Source: Cephalotus follicularis (Eukaryota; Streptophyta; Magnoliopsida; Oxalidales; Cephalotaceae). Taken from it: a stretch of 64,000 nt of DNA. The stretch spans positions 1 to 64,000 of the forward strand of contig BDDD01000057.1 in assembly GCA_001972305.1 (NCBI GenBank), in the 5' to 3' direction. The notes under the pieces are model-generated. The model saw only the letters and a list, made by a program, of their open reading frames with translations. It did no database searches and had not been told where the DNA came from. The position numbers were made by a program, and so were the translations under genes. Shown in pieces: positions 23,580-35,705 of this stretch. How positions within the stretch are numbered: the stretch's first letter is position 1; every line of letters begins with the position of its first letter.

Positions 23580-24299
23580 AGAAGCGCTGCATTCCCAAAA
23601 GACTCCTAAAGGAGCAAAAGTTAAAAGACCCCGAAGGGAGCACTGATTAAAAGACCCCTAAGGGGGCAAACAAAAGATTTCCAAGGAAACAACAGATATC
23701 CCAAGGAAGCAAATACTGGTCGAGAAATCCATAAGAACTTGTCCGACCAGACCAATATCGTGTCTTGAGAGGAGAACACATAAGAACTCGCAACGATCAA
23801 GTTCGTTGGACTAAGCACTTTAATACAAGTGTCCCCACGAGGGCTGCAAGCTCAGACGACCTGGTCTGAAAAATATCAGACCAGACGAGATCCTGGTCTA
23901 CAAATCCATAAGAACTTATCAGACCAGACCTAAAACTTGGTCTATGAACACTTAAGAACTCGCAAAGACCAAGTCTCTTTGCCTAAGTGCTTTTGATACA
24001 AAGTGTCCTACGGGGACTAGAAAGCTTAGGTAACCTAGTCTGAGAAATATCAGACCACTATAAAAGAAGTCTACAAATAAGATAGACTAAGTAAAATTTC
24101 CTGAGGGAATTGTAAGTTCTTGAATGAAGCTAAAGAAGTTACGAAAGCATGTAAAGCGAGAAAAAGTAAGAGTTCCTAAGGGAATGAACAAGATCCAATA
24201 ATGCCAAAGCTTTGTATTTTTATTGCTCAGAAAAGAAAAAGTACATTGAGGGAAGAGCAAGTTATAAAAAGTACAAGGCAAAAAAGAATAAATTATAGT
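23580..24299 (+). repeat. Tat-B spacer between (lost) pol and the antisense ORF
   Basis: Holds diverged copies of AAGACTCCTAAAGGAGCAAA-like units (23600-23710), and phrases about an 'ACTTGTCC..ACCAG' core. These correspond in reverse complement to 57000-57760 of Tat-A. It is noncoding in both elements and conserved enough to align by eye. Confidence 0.55.
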
Positions 24300-26271
24300 T
24301 TAAGCCTCGTCCCCTGAAGGGAAATTATCTATAAGTGGAGAAACAGGCAATTAGGAGTTCAAAGGCTCAGGATACAAGACATCCTCGGCAACAGGGTCAA
24401 GGAAAGGGACCATAGCACCTGGATGCTCTACCCTAGGTGATTCCTCAGATCCCTAAGCACGATGTGCTTCTTCCTCGAAGGCCTGAAGAGCTTTCCCTTC
24501 TGCTGCATCAACTCCTTCCAGAAAAAAGTTGAACTCAGCCACTGACGGATCACAAATGATAGAGTCCAGCGGAGCCTCAGGAAAATGCGCAATCAGGTTA
24601 CGGTAGGTATAAAAACCCATGTGATAGAGTGCTGCAGATTCATTAAGGACTTCCTCGTTAAAACTTTTGGAAGCCCTAAAGTCATCCACAGCCTTGGTCA
24701 GAGCACATTGGAACTTAGCTGAAGTCTTAAATTCCGCAAGTGCTTTGTCAATTGCCGCTTGAGTCCGAGCAGCCTCCATCTCATGGATCTTTGATAACTT
24801 GTCCTCCGTAGCTAACAACGCATCAACAAGTTGCTTATTTTCCCCTACAAGTCTCTATCCATACTGCTTCGCCTTGGCCAGAGCTTCGAGAGCTTGCCTC
24901 TTCTCCTCCATAACAGACTCTTGAGCCCCAAGCACCTTCTCCAACTGGGCACGGGCCTTATCAGCCGACTTCTTGAGCTCTGAAACCTCAGTTTGAAGCT
25001 GTTCGATAAGTGCACAGTCATCCTTAGCATTCCCTAGTAGGATATAAGCGTCATTCAGAGCCTGGAAAAGAAAGTTCAAGGTTAAAGGAAAATCAGAGAG
25101 TTTACTTAAAGAGAAAATGAGAGGAATTTACAAACCCTGATGTTGCTTTGAAAGATATGGGTCCAAACTTGACTGACGGACCAGTTTTTTCTTGCGTCCA
25201 TCTCGGCAGGGAAGAGGCACAACTTACCGAGCTCAACTGCTACCCCCAGGGTTTTCAAGCTAATACCCGAGTTACCGAATTCTTCAAGCACAATCTTACT
25301 CGGTCGAGGTCCACGGGCACGTCAGGGTAGATAGGATCTTGAGGACTCACCTCGGAAGCGCCTTCCTGAGAATAACCTTCCTCATCTCTCCTATTCTTCT
25401 TTTGATTTTTGAAGGGAATAGATGGTGGGTCATTGAAAATTCTCTTGCCACGGGCAGACCTTGCCCTGGCAGCCTCAGCCTCGGCCACCTTAGTAGCGGC
25501 AGCAGCGTCGGCCTCAGCAGCAGCAGCCTCCTTTGCTGCTCTCTTCTCTTTTGCCACAGTAACTTTCTGCAGAGCTCTCTGCCTCTCCTCCTCGACAGCA
25601 GCCCTTGCACTCTCCCTGACAGCTCTTAAAACATCCATAGTAGGTTAACGAGAAGCCATCACTGCACTTAACAACAAGAATAGGGTCAGAAGTATATAAA
25701 AAAAATAGAGTTTGAAATAAAAATGAAGACATTATATGTAGATGAGGTAAGGAAGGCTTAATATATCTCTCCCCCTTGTTAACAGGTGAGGGCACGGGGT
25801 CTTCTTGGATATCTTGAACCCCCTCTCTCTCTATCCCCACGGGGATCTCCTCTTCCTCATCCAAGTGATCCCGCCGACCAGAGGACAAGCTCAGCCCAAC
25901 TCAGCGCAAACGATCCTCCCATATGGTGGAATTCACCTCCTCTTGCGCTAGAGCAAAAAACTTCGCCAGCTCTGCCTTCTAGACTATAGACAAAATTGTC
26001 CTCTGATTGAAGCGTTGGGTATCCAATGAGTCGCACTACTGGAAAGGAGTAAAGCCAATGAGGTTCCTAACAAGGAAAGACCTCCCTCTCTAGCCCTTGA
26101 TGGACTTTGTAGGTTCCACCAAAAACTTCTTGGCCTGACTAACGCACGACTTGAAGTAATAGCCACGCTTGCCTGGAGAAGCATTGATAGAATGGAACTC
26201 CTTGAATAGCCCCACCATTACGGTCACCCCCGTCTCCAAGCACTTCACCAAGAAACCTATGATGAAGGCCC
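24300..26271 (-). pseudogene. Tat-B antisense extra ORF, C-terminal two thirds
   Basis: Minus-strand reading from 26271 gives GFLVKCLETGV and GLFKEF, as in Tat-A at 54996-55050. Next come a Lys/Arg/Ala-rich coiled coil (about 25640-25400) and a second coiled coil (25079-24460), then an end (about 24450-24300) matching the Tat-A C terminus up to a TAA at 24300-24302. Intervening segments at the same places as in Tat-A (about 25770-25660 and 25130-25080) look like introns. The first part belongs to the 'putative gypsy type transposon' family known from plant retroelements. Frameshifts and stops are present. Confidence 0.65.
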
Positions 26272-26276
26272 AGGAC

Positions 26277-27202
26277 TTTAATGCCCCAGAATTTCATAAA
26301 TAATTAATATGAAATTGGTACAGTGTATGCCCGTAATAAAGCTGATAAAGACCTGGAGTAATAAAAGGCATTGCGTATTGAAGCCACAATTATGTTGCCC
26401 AAAACGGTAAATAAAGCCTAATTTTAATGCGCGCTTGTAAGGCCCAGTGTTCGCATTATTATTACAGTTATTTTAGTGGTGGTTGGATTAATTAATATCG
26501 TAATTTGCAGAATAAACGGGACCCAGACATTAGTATTTTGCTGGTAAATACTAAAGAGGAAGCAAAAGATAAAAGGAGGGAGAGAGGGACAACGGGCACT
26601 TCACGCGTCCATGTAAAGAAAACATATGCGCCCGCAACAGAGAGAGAAGGTGAGAGAGTGAGAGAGAAAGCGAGAGAGGGCGCCGGAGATGACGCAGGAG
26701 CCAGCCACCGGACCAGGAGAGGACGACGGGCAATCCAGGCTCCTCAACCGACGGTAACCTCTCATCTCTTCTCCTCTTTTTTCTCTTTTCTTTTCTTCTC
26801 TTCCACGTCACTGTGCGCCCCTGATGTCCATTTTTCGACGCCGTTAGCGTCGCAGATGGAGCGGGTCTTCATTTAGGAGGCCAGCTCTGCCCCTTTTGAC
26901 CACCGTTGAGGCGTTTCTCTGTTGAAATCGGCCAGAATCAGTTGACTGAGTCGACTCAATGAGTCGACTCACTGCCGCCTGAGACCGTGCATTTGGCTCC
27001 GAGTCTCGGCAAGTCTTGGATAATGGAGGGTAGAACTGATGATTGTGTGGCGTTTTTGGGTGGTGGCCGAAATGGTGGACGTCGGGCGAGTCAACTCAGT
27101 GAGTCGCAACTCACTGCCGCCGGTGACATGGCATTCGACACCGATTCATGGCGAGTCTTGAGCGGTTTTGAGTAGATCGCTCAATGCAGAACCTGTTTAT
27201 GG
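26277..27202 (+). repeat. Left LTR fragment of the nested gypsy element
   Basis: Aligns closely with 32375-33290: ATGCCCCAGAATTTCATAAA start, GGCCCAATGTTCGCATTATT-like phrase, the GAGTCGACTC cluster, and a final AATGCAGAACCTGTTTATGG. After that phrase the two copies diverge abruptly. Confidence 0.75.
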
Positions 27203-27699
27203 ATAAATATTTTCCTCAGATGATGAAGGACAAAATGGAAGAAGATTTTCCTTCGATTGGAACAAGGTAAGTCCGAATCAGTATCTTGATACAATGCAAA
27301 TTTTACGAGGTTGTCTCGATACGCTACTCATATGGTGTCGACGGAACAAAGAAGAGCGAATAGGTTTTGCGAGGGTTTAAAACCCAACGTTCGAGGATTA
27401 TTGAGTAATTGTATTGTTGTTGATTAGAAGTGCCATTATTGGTTGGATTGGCGGTGATTGTGTTTAGGTGAATGACTGAGGTATGATTGAATGAATGACC
27501 AACGGAATGATTGATTGAACTATTGAGTGAATGGTTGGATGATTTTTGTAGAAGGTACCATCTTCGTATCTGGCGTATTAGACATGTACTGATCAACCCT
27601 AGTGCTACGCAGTCATTCATTGCATCATATTTTGTGTGACTTGCATTGTGTTACTGCTTGTTTGTCTTACGTGTAGGAAGTGAATACTCCAACGGGTAA

Positions 27700-27905
27700 C
27701 TGTTTACTGACTGGTAGTAGGATACATAACTGTGAGATCACGATATTTGGAGTTTAGTTATTTGCTGATCTGATTATGTTGCCGATCCAAGATTTCGACG
27801 TTATCTTGGGAATGGACTGGCCCTACACTTATCGAACTTGTGTAGACTGTTACAATAAGGATAGTGTTGACGTCAATAGCTCTGTATTAGTGAAACTGCC
27901 CAGTT
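27700..27905 (+). pseudogene. Gypsy protease C-terminal remnant
   Basis: Reads LPIQDFDVILGMDWPYTYRT from 27777, followed by VDCYNK. This is the well-known LPxxDFDVILGMDWL segment after the retropepsin domain in chromovirus-type plant gypsy elements. The upstream protease active site is out of frame or missing, and the coding trace ends at about 27905. Confidence 0.75.
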
Positions 27906-27959
27906 TTGTGTGGATTTGATTCCAATTGAGATCATGCTAGTGTTTGAGCCTCTGAAATA

Positions 27960-28987
27960 ACGCCTAAGGCTGCCAAGTAGTTTAGACTTGCTCGGAAGGC
28001 AGACCTCCCGAAATCCTATGGGATTATACCAAATGAAGTGACAGTGAGGGCTATGAACTGTATAACGACTAAGTGACCGACCTAATGAGCCGTAATGGCT
28101 AAGTGATCGACCGAGTAAGTCGAAATGGCTAAGCAATCGATCGAATGGGCTGGAAGGCATAAGTGTTGTCTGAATAGCTTCCGTATCGAATAGTGGTTGA
28201 TCGAGATAGAGTATGAATGGTCATTGTGAATGGATAGTGTGTGAATGGCCAGTGTATTATTATCGATCATATCGTATCGTAATGGACCGTTGTTGAACGG
28301 ATAGTGACCGAATGGACCGTTATTGAAAGGATAGTGATTGAATGGACCGTTATTGAATGGTTAGTGATCGAATGGACCTTTATTGAACGGTTAGTGATCG
28401 GATGGACTGTTATCGAATGGATGGGCATTGCATGGATGCTCGAAATAGATTGTGAATGAACTGATAGGATGGTTAACTACTTATATATGCTGGAATAGAT
28501 AGTATATGTATTTATTCAACCACCCGATGTCAACTACATATGGAGTTTACCTTTAGGTCCCTAGAGTGCTGAACGGATATGGATTGTAAACGACTATAGA
28601 CCGTAAACGGATATTAAATGACATCGTTCATATCTTTTATGTTAGGTATGCATCTCACATGATCTATATTATATATATATCTGCTACACCTCTGTACAAA
28701 CTCATTGTTTATGGTAATGGATATGGATTTGTTTATATGAGTTGTAAAGGGAGCCTTTTGTTTATAAACTGAACTGTATAAATTTATGAGTCTTGTTATG
28801 TATAAGAGATAACTTAGGAGATATGTGTATTCAGTTATTGACCTGCCGACATGTGGCAGTGCTTATGAGATATGTGTGTTGATGTATTGGATATGCATGG
28901 GTACATCACTTGAGAGATTGGAAGGATAATTCGAATTTAAATTGTGGTCACTGAGGGCTGAGCCCATTTATAACTGTTGGTTCCTCC
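27960..28987 (+). repeat. LTR-like remnant related to the solo LTR at 8056
   Basis: Shares GGCAGACCTCCCGAA and AGTGACAGTGAGGGCTATGA with 9300-9360, and GACCTGCCGACATGTGGCAG with 10681-10700. The sequence continues at 31634 after the inserted solo LTR. It sits inside the nested element, so it is either an earlier insertion or part of a chimeric interior. Confidence 0.6.
28180..28440 (+). repeat. Minisatellite, ~30-bp unit, about 7 copies
   Basis: The unit is close to GAATGGACCGTTATTGAATG plus GATAGTGATC. Copies differ by a few bases each. Confidence 0.75.
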
Positions 28988-31628
28988 TGTCACACCCCGC
29001 CTTTCAGTACTTACATTAGACAAGCATATATGGTGATATCAGGAATAAGCATAATAATAATAATCCAACATTCTCATTAACAATTCAAATACATAAGCGG
29101 AAGCAGTTAAAACTGGATTATAATACATAAATCATCCGCACGCATCCCATACTACGTGCAGGTACAATCCAAGTAACATCCTTGTACATAAGGAAGTACA
29201 ACAGTAACACGGAGTGTGATCCGTTCATTACAAAATACAGTACATCATCAACATTAAAATAACAACCTTAAAATAACAAAAGAAGCTCTCCAAGCTTCAG
29301 CGACAATCTCCAAATGTCCTTACTTAATATGAAATTGTAGGGGTTAGCCGTTGTCCTCACTTGGCTAAGTAGGAAGATAATGCATGCTAAGGAATATATG
29401 AATGCAACATGTATGACATTTTATATATTAAAATAACATTTAAATGTGCCAATATATGAGCAACCATGCCAAGTGGCCATAAACAATCCATATGCAAGAA
29501 TACCGCACAAGGGTACAATCAATCAGTCCAGTGGTTGTCCGAAGCCCAGTATTGGGCTCAAGACGTCGCTAACCCCTAGCCTACGTCGAACCACCTAGCT
29601 ATCATCCCAACTCCGCTGATGATAGGAGGCAAACAGTACTACCGGCATTTAGCGGGTAGCTAACAATCAATATCTGCGATGCAGAACAGTTTGGGTGGAT
29701 GCTCTAGCCAACTCTTGGCACATAGGACCACCTCCGTAGTCAGTGATGGCTCCTATCACTCGACTAACGACAGTAAACATAGACAATCAATTCAATCGGT
29801 GCAATTCAATATAATATTACATATGTGTATAATATGCAATATGAAAATTGTTTTCTTTAGAAACATTAACAATTCAGTAATCGTACATCTCATAGGAGGA
29901 AAACGATATCAGTAACAGTAGTGGTTTCCAGTTTGGGAAACAAAACAGTAGGTACCTCACATAAGAGGAAAATCAGTAGTTTCTTGTAAATGATAGTTTT
30001 CATTTGAAAACGATGGTTAAACCATTAATTGTGCATATGATGCATAATTCGTTCAATCGTTGAAATATAATAGTAGCGATGTTAAATAACATCAAACAGT
30101 ACATACTATATAATGGTAGCATATACAATTCAATAACAGTACCAAACAGTAGCAATTCAATCAATTTTATGCAATTCTACCCAGAACAGTCGGCTGCCAT
30201 CAAGATTAGCCGACTGGATAGGTTGTGTAGTCGACTGCTTTGCCTTGGCAGTCGACTGGATAGGTTGAGTAGTCGACTGTTATGAAGAACAGTCGACTGC
30301 TTCTGCCCAGAAATGCAGGCAGTAGCAGATGATGCAGTTCAATGTTCAATTTCTAATGCCAATCAATCAATACATCATACAGAAAATAAACATACATGGT
30401 ATGCATAAAATATCTTCCATAAACATGTCATTACCCCTACCTCTGATTCCGAGTTAGGAATCGCAGTAGCAACAGCACAGTCGAGCCGCAGGTTCAATTG
30501 CCGAACCTTTTCGATAACCGTTGAACCGAAGCCGGTTCTTGCTAATTGCTCCTTTCCACTGCCAAACCCAATTGCCGCACACACTGCACATACAACACAT
30601 TTCATTACGATCAACGCACAAAACATTTCCGTCGCCGAAACGTCGACCAGATTTTGGCCAACTCATCCAGCTTGCGAAACACACATCAACGGGTTCCACA
30701 TTGAACGGTGTACACAGAACTGGTCAAGACTCGCTGGGAATCGGCGCCGAACGTCGCACCACGGCCGGCAGTGAGTCGTGACTCACTGAGTCAACTCGCC
30801 GGACCTTCACAGGTCCGATCGCCACCCAAAAACGCCCCATATTCAACAGTTATACACATACCTAGCCGTGACTCGCCAAGACTCGGCGCTAAACGCGCGG
30901 TCAAAGGCGGCAGTGAGTCGACTCGCTGAGTCGACTCAGTCAACTGATTCCAGACGTTTCCGGCCGAATCACGCCTCACCGGTGGTCGAAATGGGTAGAG
31001 GGGACCTTCTACACCAAAACCCACCCCACCCGCGACGCCAACGGCGCCGGGAAACGCTGGGAGGAGGCGCGAACAGTAACAATAGCGGGGAAGAAAGAAG
31101 AAGAAAAAGAGATGAAGGGGGAGGAGGTTACCGTCGGTTGGAGGCCCTGGGTTGACCGGCGTGCTCTCCTGGTCCGGTAGCTGGCTCCGGCGTCCTCTCT
31201 CTCCCTCTGCTCCGGTCTCTCTCCCAATCTCTCTCGCACTCTTTCCCAGATGCAGGCGCTTTGTGCGCCTGCGTTCTCTTCATGCACGGGCGCGTGATGC
31301 GCCCGTGTGTGTGTCTCTCCCCCCTTTATTCTTTTGTTATTTTGCTTTCCCTTTAGTATTTTCTGATAAAATACTAAGGTTGGGGTCCCGATTTTTCCGC
31401 GAATCACGACGTAAATTATCCGAACGACCACCAAAATAATCGCAATAATATTGCGAACATTTGGGCTTTATTGTCGCGCATTAAAAATAGATTTTATTAG
31501 CCGTTTTAGCTAACACAATTATGACTTAAATGCGTGATGCCTTTTTATTACTCCGGCTCTATCGATTTTATCGCAACTGTACACGCACCAATTTCATAAT
31601 AATTATTTATGAAATTCGGGGCGTCACA
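28988..31628 (-). mobile_element. Solo gypsy LTR in reverse orientation, TSD CCTCC
   Basis: Runs TGTCACACCCCGCC...GGGGCGTCACA on the plus strand. It is the reverse complement of an LTR related to 32375-35335: the minus strand opens with CCCGAATTTCATAAATAATT and shares long tracts with 33290-33500. The 5-bp duplication CCTCC is at 28983-28987 and 31629-31633. No internal region remains. It carries six CAGYCGACTG decamers (30188-30300) and GAGTCGACTC motifs (30770-30950). Confidence 0.85.
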
Positions 31629-31633
31629 CCTCC

Positions 31634-32360
31634 TTTGAGAGTGTGTATATAAATTGTGTTTTCTTTATAGGGGGCATGAGTTCGATAAACGAATACTACA
31701 TGCCCAATTTTTGAGAGATTATAAGAGTTAGAATGTATTCAATTGATTATTCTATTGATATGATTATCTTTAACATGCGTATGATATTATTGAATATGAT
31801 CAAGCCTGTCATTGAGAGTATTGAAAGGATCGTCTTTCGCATGCAAATGATATATTTGATTTAGTAGTAATGTAATCTGGTGCGGGCTGAGCCCCAGCAT
31901 ATAAATTGTGACGAGATATGAGGGTTGATCCCCAAACATATAAACTGTGGTTTATCAGGTGGCATGAAGTCCGATAAATGAATACTTCATGCCAGATTTT
32001 CGAGAAATCCTAAGAGTACGGTTTTTAATGGATATCCCCGCTGATTTTATATATTGTTTAATGTTTCCATTGAGGTGTTATTGTATGTTCCACGGTGATA
32101 ATCTGATTGATCGGAGTTTTGGATTATAGCGCTTTGAGGAATACGATTTATATGAGTTAAGGACGGATACGAGCTTGATAAGATACCTATCGGGGTGATC
32201 GATCGTTGAATCAAACAGTTGAGAAAGGACATTATTAATGGAAGTGTTATGACAATGTTATGGGTTTGAGAAAGCCACATGGAACGTGAAGCTGAAGTAG
32301 TTGAAACATTTCCTCATTTATTTGGAATGTGAAAGCTAATTTCGAGGACGAAATTTCTTT
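31634..32360 (+). repeat. Continuation of the LTR-like remnant up to the purine tract
   Basis: Resumes the sequence interrupted at 28987 (TTGAGAGTGTGTATATAAAT, then the ATTATAAGAGTTAG phrase also found at 10880-10895). A second diverged copy of the same phrase lies at 31880-32020, so a local duplication is likely. The last ~80 bp are the pol end and purine-tract context of the nested element. Confidence 0.5.
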
Positions 32361-32374
32361 TAAGGAGGGGAGAA
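32361..32374 (+). promoter_or_regulatory. Polypurine tract of the nested gypsy element
   Basis: TAAGGAGGGGAGAA directly before the TGTAATGCCCC LTR start. This is the standard position of the plus-strand primer. Confidence 0.85.
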
Positions 32375-35335
32375 TGTAATGCCCCAGAATTTCATAAATA
32401 ATTATTATGAAATTGGTGCAGTGTATGCCCATAATAAAGCCGATAGAGACCTGGAGTAATAAAAGGCATTGCGCATTGAAGCCGTAATTATGTTGCCTAA
32501 AACGGTAAATAATGTCTAATTTTAATGCGCGCTTGTAAGGCCCAATGTTCGCATTATTATTACGGTTATTTTAGTGGTGGTTGGATTAATTAATATCGTA
32601 ATTTACGGAATAAACGAGACCCAGACATTAGTATTGCTGGTAAATACTAAAGAGGAAGCAAAAGATAAAATGAGGGAGAGAGGGACAATGGGCGCTTCAC
32701 GCGCCCATGTAAAGAAAACATAGCGGGCGTACAAAGCGCCCGTAACAGAGAGAGAAGGTGAGAGAGCGGGAGAGAAAGCGAGAGAGGGCGCCGGAGCCAG
32801 CCACCGGACCAGGAGAGGACGGCGGGCAACCCAGGCTCCTCAACCGACGGTAACCTCTCCTCTCTTCTCCTCTTTTTTCTCTTTTCTTTTCTTCTCTTCC
32901 CTGTCACTGTGCGCCTCTGCTGTCCATTTTTTGACGCCGTTAGCGTTGCGGATGGAGCGGGTCTTTATCTAGGAGGCCAGCTCTACCCGTTTTGACCATC
33001 GTTGAGGGCCGGAATCTACCGAAATCAGTTGACTGAGTCAACTCAGTGAGTTGACTCACTACCGCCTGAGACCGTGCATTTGGCGCCGAGTCTCGGCGAG
33101 TCTTGGACAGTGGAGGGTAGAACTGATGATTGTGTGGCGTTTTTGGGTGGTGGCCGAAGTGGTGGAAGTCGGGCGAGTCGACTTAGTGAGTCACAACTCA
33201 CTGCTGCCGGTGACATGGCATTCGACTCCGATTCACAATGAGTCTTGAGCGGTTTTGAGTAGATCTCTCAATGCAGAACCTGTTTATGGGTGTTTCACAA
33301 GCTGTGTGAGTTGGCCGGAATCTGGTCGGCGCTTCGGTGACGGCAATGTTAGTTTATGTGTGTTGATCCTAATGGAAACGTATTGTATGTGCAGTGAGCG
33401 AGTTGGTAATTTGGTTCAATAGTGAAGGGAAGTGATAATCGACAGTTGGCACAACTTGGAAAGGTTCGACAGTTGAACCTACAGCTTGACTGTACTGTTG
33501 CTATTGTTAACAGGTAGGGTGTATGACTTGTTTATGAACATATAGCATGCATATTGTGTTTGATAAATGCTATGCATGTGTGTTTTGGACTGAATCGCAT
33601 GTATTGTTGTGTTAGTTTTACTGCTGGGTGTGGTTTCGATGAAGAAACCATGTCCTGGTTTCATACACGTCAACGCCATTCATAAGCGTTGACACCCAAA
33701 CCAGAAGACATGCACAACAACTAGTTTTCGGTGTAGATGGAGACTTCGTTTTTAATTAATTGACACATGTCAAGCTAGGGAGTGAGGACTTAAGATATTT
33801 TGAGGTTGGCTAATTTGAATAATGGGAAAGAGGGAGAGAAGGAGATTAAAGCAAAGTAAGGATTCCTAATCTTTTTCCAAAGTATTTTATGTTTGTAAGG
33901 ATTCTGCTCTTTTCCTAAAGTATCAAATATTCTATTTTATTCTGTTATGTTTTGTATGTTTCAAAATTCTGTCAACTTATTGACGAAAGGCTGTGTTCAA
34001 AATTATTGTTAAGTTTTCTCTGGAAATGATTATTTCTATATGTTGTGGAATGCTGTTTTATGAATGCTTTGAGCTGATCACTCAAAATATTAATAAATGT
34101 TTTATGAAATCGTTTTACGAAATGGAAAAAAGTAACGAACTGAGATAAACAACTATTGGATTGTGATCCAAGGAGGATTAATCTAGTAAAGATTAATGTT
34201 ATAGAGCGAGATGTTCATGGACATGCATGTGATGTAAGAATAGTAATCGGGGAGTGCACAATGCCCCGGTGAAGAATGGTTCAGTTGGGTTCTTTATATT
34301 TTATAACCCCTCGGTTATGTATGAAATGTTTTGATTCATGAGATATGATCAGAAAAAGGAAATGAATGTGAAATGTTCTGATTCATGAGATATGATCAGA
34401 AAAGAGGAATGAATGTGAAATGTGCTGGTGTTTATACCAGAAAAGGATTTTAAATGATATTTCGATTTAAAGTGTGGCTGGGCTATACACCAGAAAATGT
34501 ATGAGTTTAGAAATGTTCTGATTTTATGAAAATTATCAGAAAAATGGATTTCGATGGTGAAATGTTCTTGTTTTATAAAACTAGAAGATGATTTTCAATG
34601 ATGTTTTGAAATGTATGAATTGGAAACGTTTTGGTAAAGATTATCAAAAACAATGTATTTCAGTAACGTTTTATGACTATGATTCTTACTGGGCTATTTG
34701 AGCTCACTCCTTTCAATGTCTTGTTTTCAAATAAAATTTTCCAGGAAACGGTTGAATGTGAAAGTGTGAGCTTTAGAGGGAGCTCGCAAAAGAAGTGTTG
34801 GAAAGGAAGTATGTTATGCAATAATGTTTTATACAACTGTTTTTAGGTAATAAGTTAATGTTTTCCGCTGTGTAACGTATTATGACAGACGATGTATAGA
34901 TGTTAATGTATGGAAATGAATGCTATAGTTTATGACGTTTTCAAGTAAGATGATGATGTCAAAAGTTATAGAACATACTTGAGAGTATGTGAAGTTAATG
35001 GTAAATGTGAGCAATGAGTATGAATGTTTCATGATGTAATAAGTCTATATCTCCGCTGTGTAATATGTCAAGTTATGAGTAAATGTAAGGTGCAAGAAGG
35101 GATTGTCATTATGAAAGTATGATGTATAGTGTTGAAAGTTGTAAGATATATTTGAGATTATTGAATACGATATAACATTGAAATTGCTAAACGATGCAAT
35201 GGTTGAAAGATGTATGATATAGTAAGATCGTTAAATGATTAAACCATTTGATGGTTAATGGTTTACCCCACGTAACGCACCGATTCCTCGAGGCTCGCTT
35301 TGAGCATAAAGCGGACTCGGGTTGGGGGCGTTATA
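32375..35335 (+). repeat. Right LTR (2.96 kb) of the nested gypsy element
   Basis: Starts TGTAATGCCCCAGAATTT and ends GGGGGCGTTATA, giving inverted ends of the usual gypsy type. The first 0.9 kb match the left LTR. The middle holds ~50-bp tandem copies of a TTCATGAGATATGATCAGAA phrase (34330-34420). Near 34700 is a GAGCTCACTCCTTTCAATG phrase common in plant gypsy LTRs. Confidence 0.75.
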
Positions 35336-35340
35336 AGGAC

Positions 35341-35705
35341 TAAGCTTGAAGCAACGAAGGGTGAATTTGTTAGTGTCTCAAAATTGCAATGGCAAAAGGG
35401 GGTATGAGAAATCGTAGGCCGTGCGTCAGAGCATATTCAAACACCACAAAGAGGCCAGGTTTGCTCTCTGTGGCCTCCTTGGGATCTCGAGAAAGCGAGT
35501 ATATTAAGCTCCTCGGGAAGCAATATTTATTGGCCAGCTCCTTCACTATTTCAGGACAGAGCACACTCCTATCAAAGTGGGTCTTAAAAAGTTGGGTCCT
35601 GGCCTTGGTAGAAGTGACATCTGGAGCGCCTGCAGCGGAAGCATCCATGTCCTCCTCGCCACCAATAGGGACGCTCGATGACAGTGACCTCTCCTGCCAA
35701 GCGAC
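35341..35705 (-). pseudogene. Tat-B antisense extra ORF, middle segment
   Basis: Minus-strand frame 35648-35373 reads MDASAAGAPDV then CFPRSLIYSLSRDP, KPGLFVVFEYALTHGLRF and PPFAIAILRH. It matches Tat-A at 54700-54940 segment by segment. A TAA after ILRH ends the frame; Tat-A continues with FKPHPSLL at the same place. The exon is cut on one side by the 26277-35335 element and on the other by the 35706-38092 insertion. Confidence 0.75.

Larger units (their letters stand above)
26277..35335 (+). mobile_element. Ty3/gypsy element inserted in the Tat-B antisense ORF
   Basis: The 5-bp target duplication AGGAC lies at 26272-26276 and 35336-35340, and the interrupted frame resumes on either side. 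The 3' LTR (32375-35335) is preceded by a purine tract and the typical pol end context TTCGAGGACGAAATTTC. The left LTR starts at 26277 (TG decayed to TT) and matches the right one up to about 27202. Between them are a short protease remnant, LTR-like sequence related to the solo LTR at 8056, and an opposite-strand solo LTR. No RT or integrase is left, so the interior is rearranged. Confidence 0.75.

Noticed and set aside
25339-25648. Plus-strand Ala/Ser/Leu-rich frames near 25.4 kb
   Set aside because: They are shadows of the Lys/Glu/Ala coiled coil coded on the minus strand in the Tat-B extra ORF.
30521-31439. Plus-strand frames of 73-95 codons in 30.5-31.4 kb
   Set aside because: They lie within the reversed solo LTR, are not shared by related LTR copies in frame, and have no domain signature.
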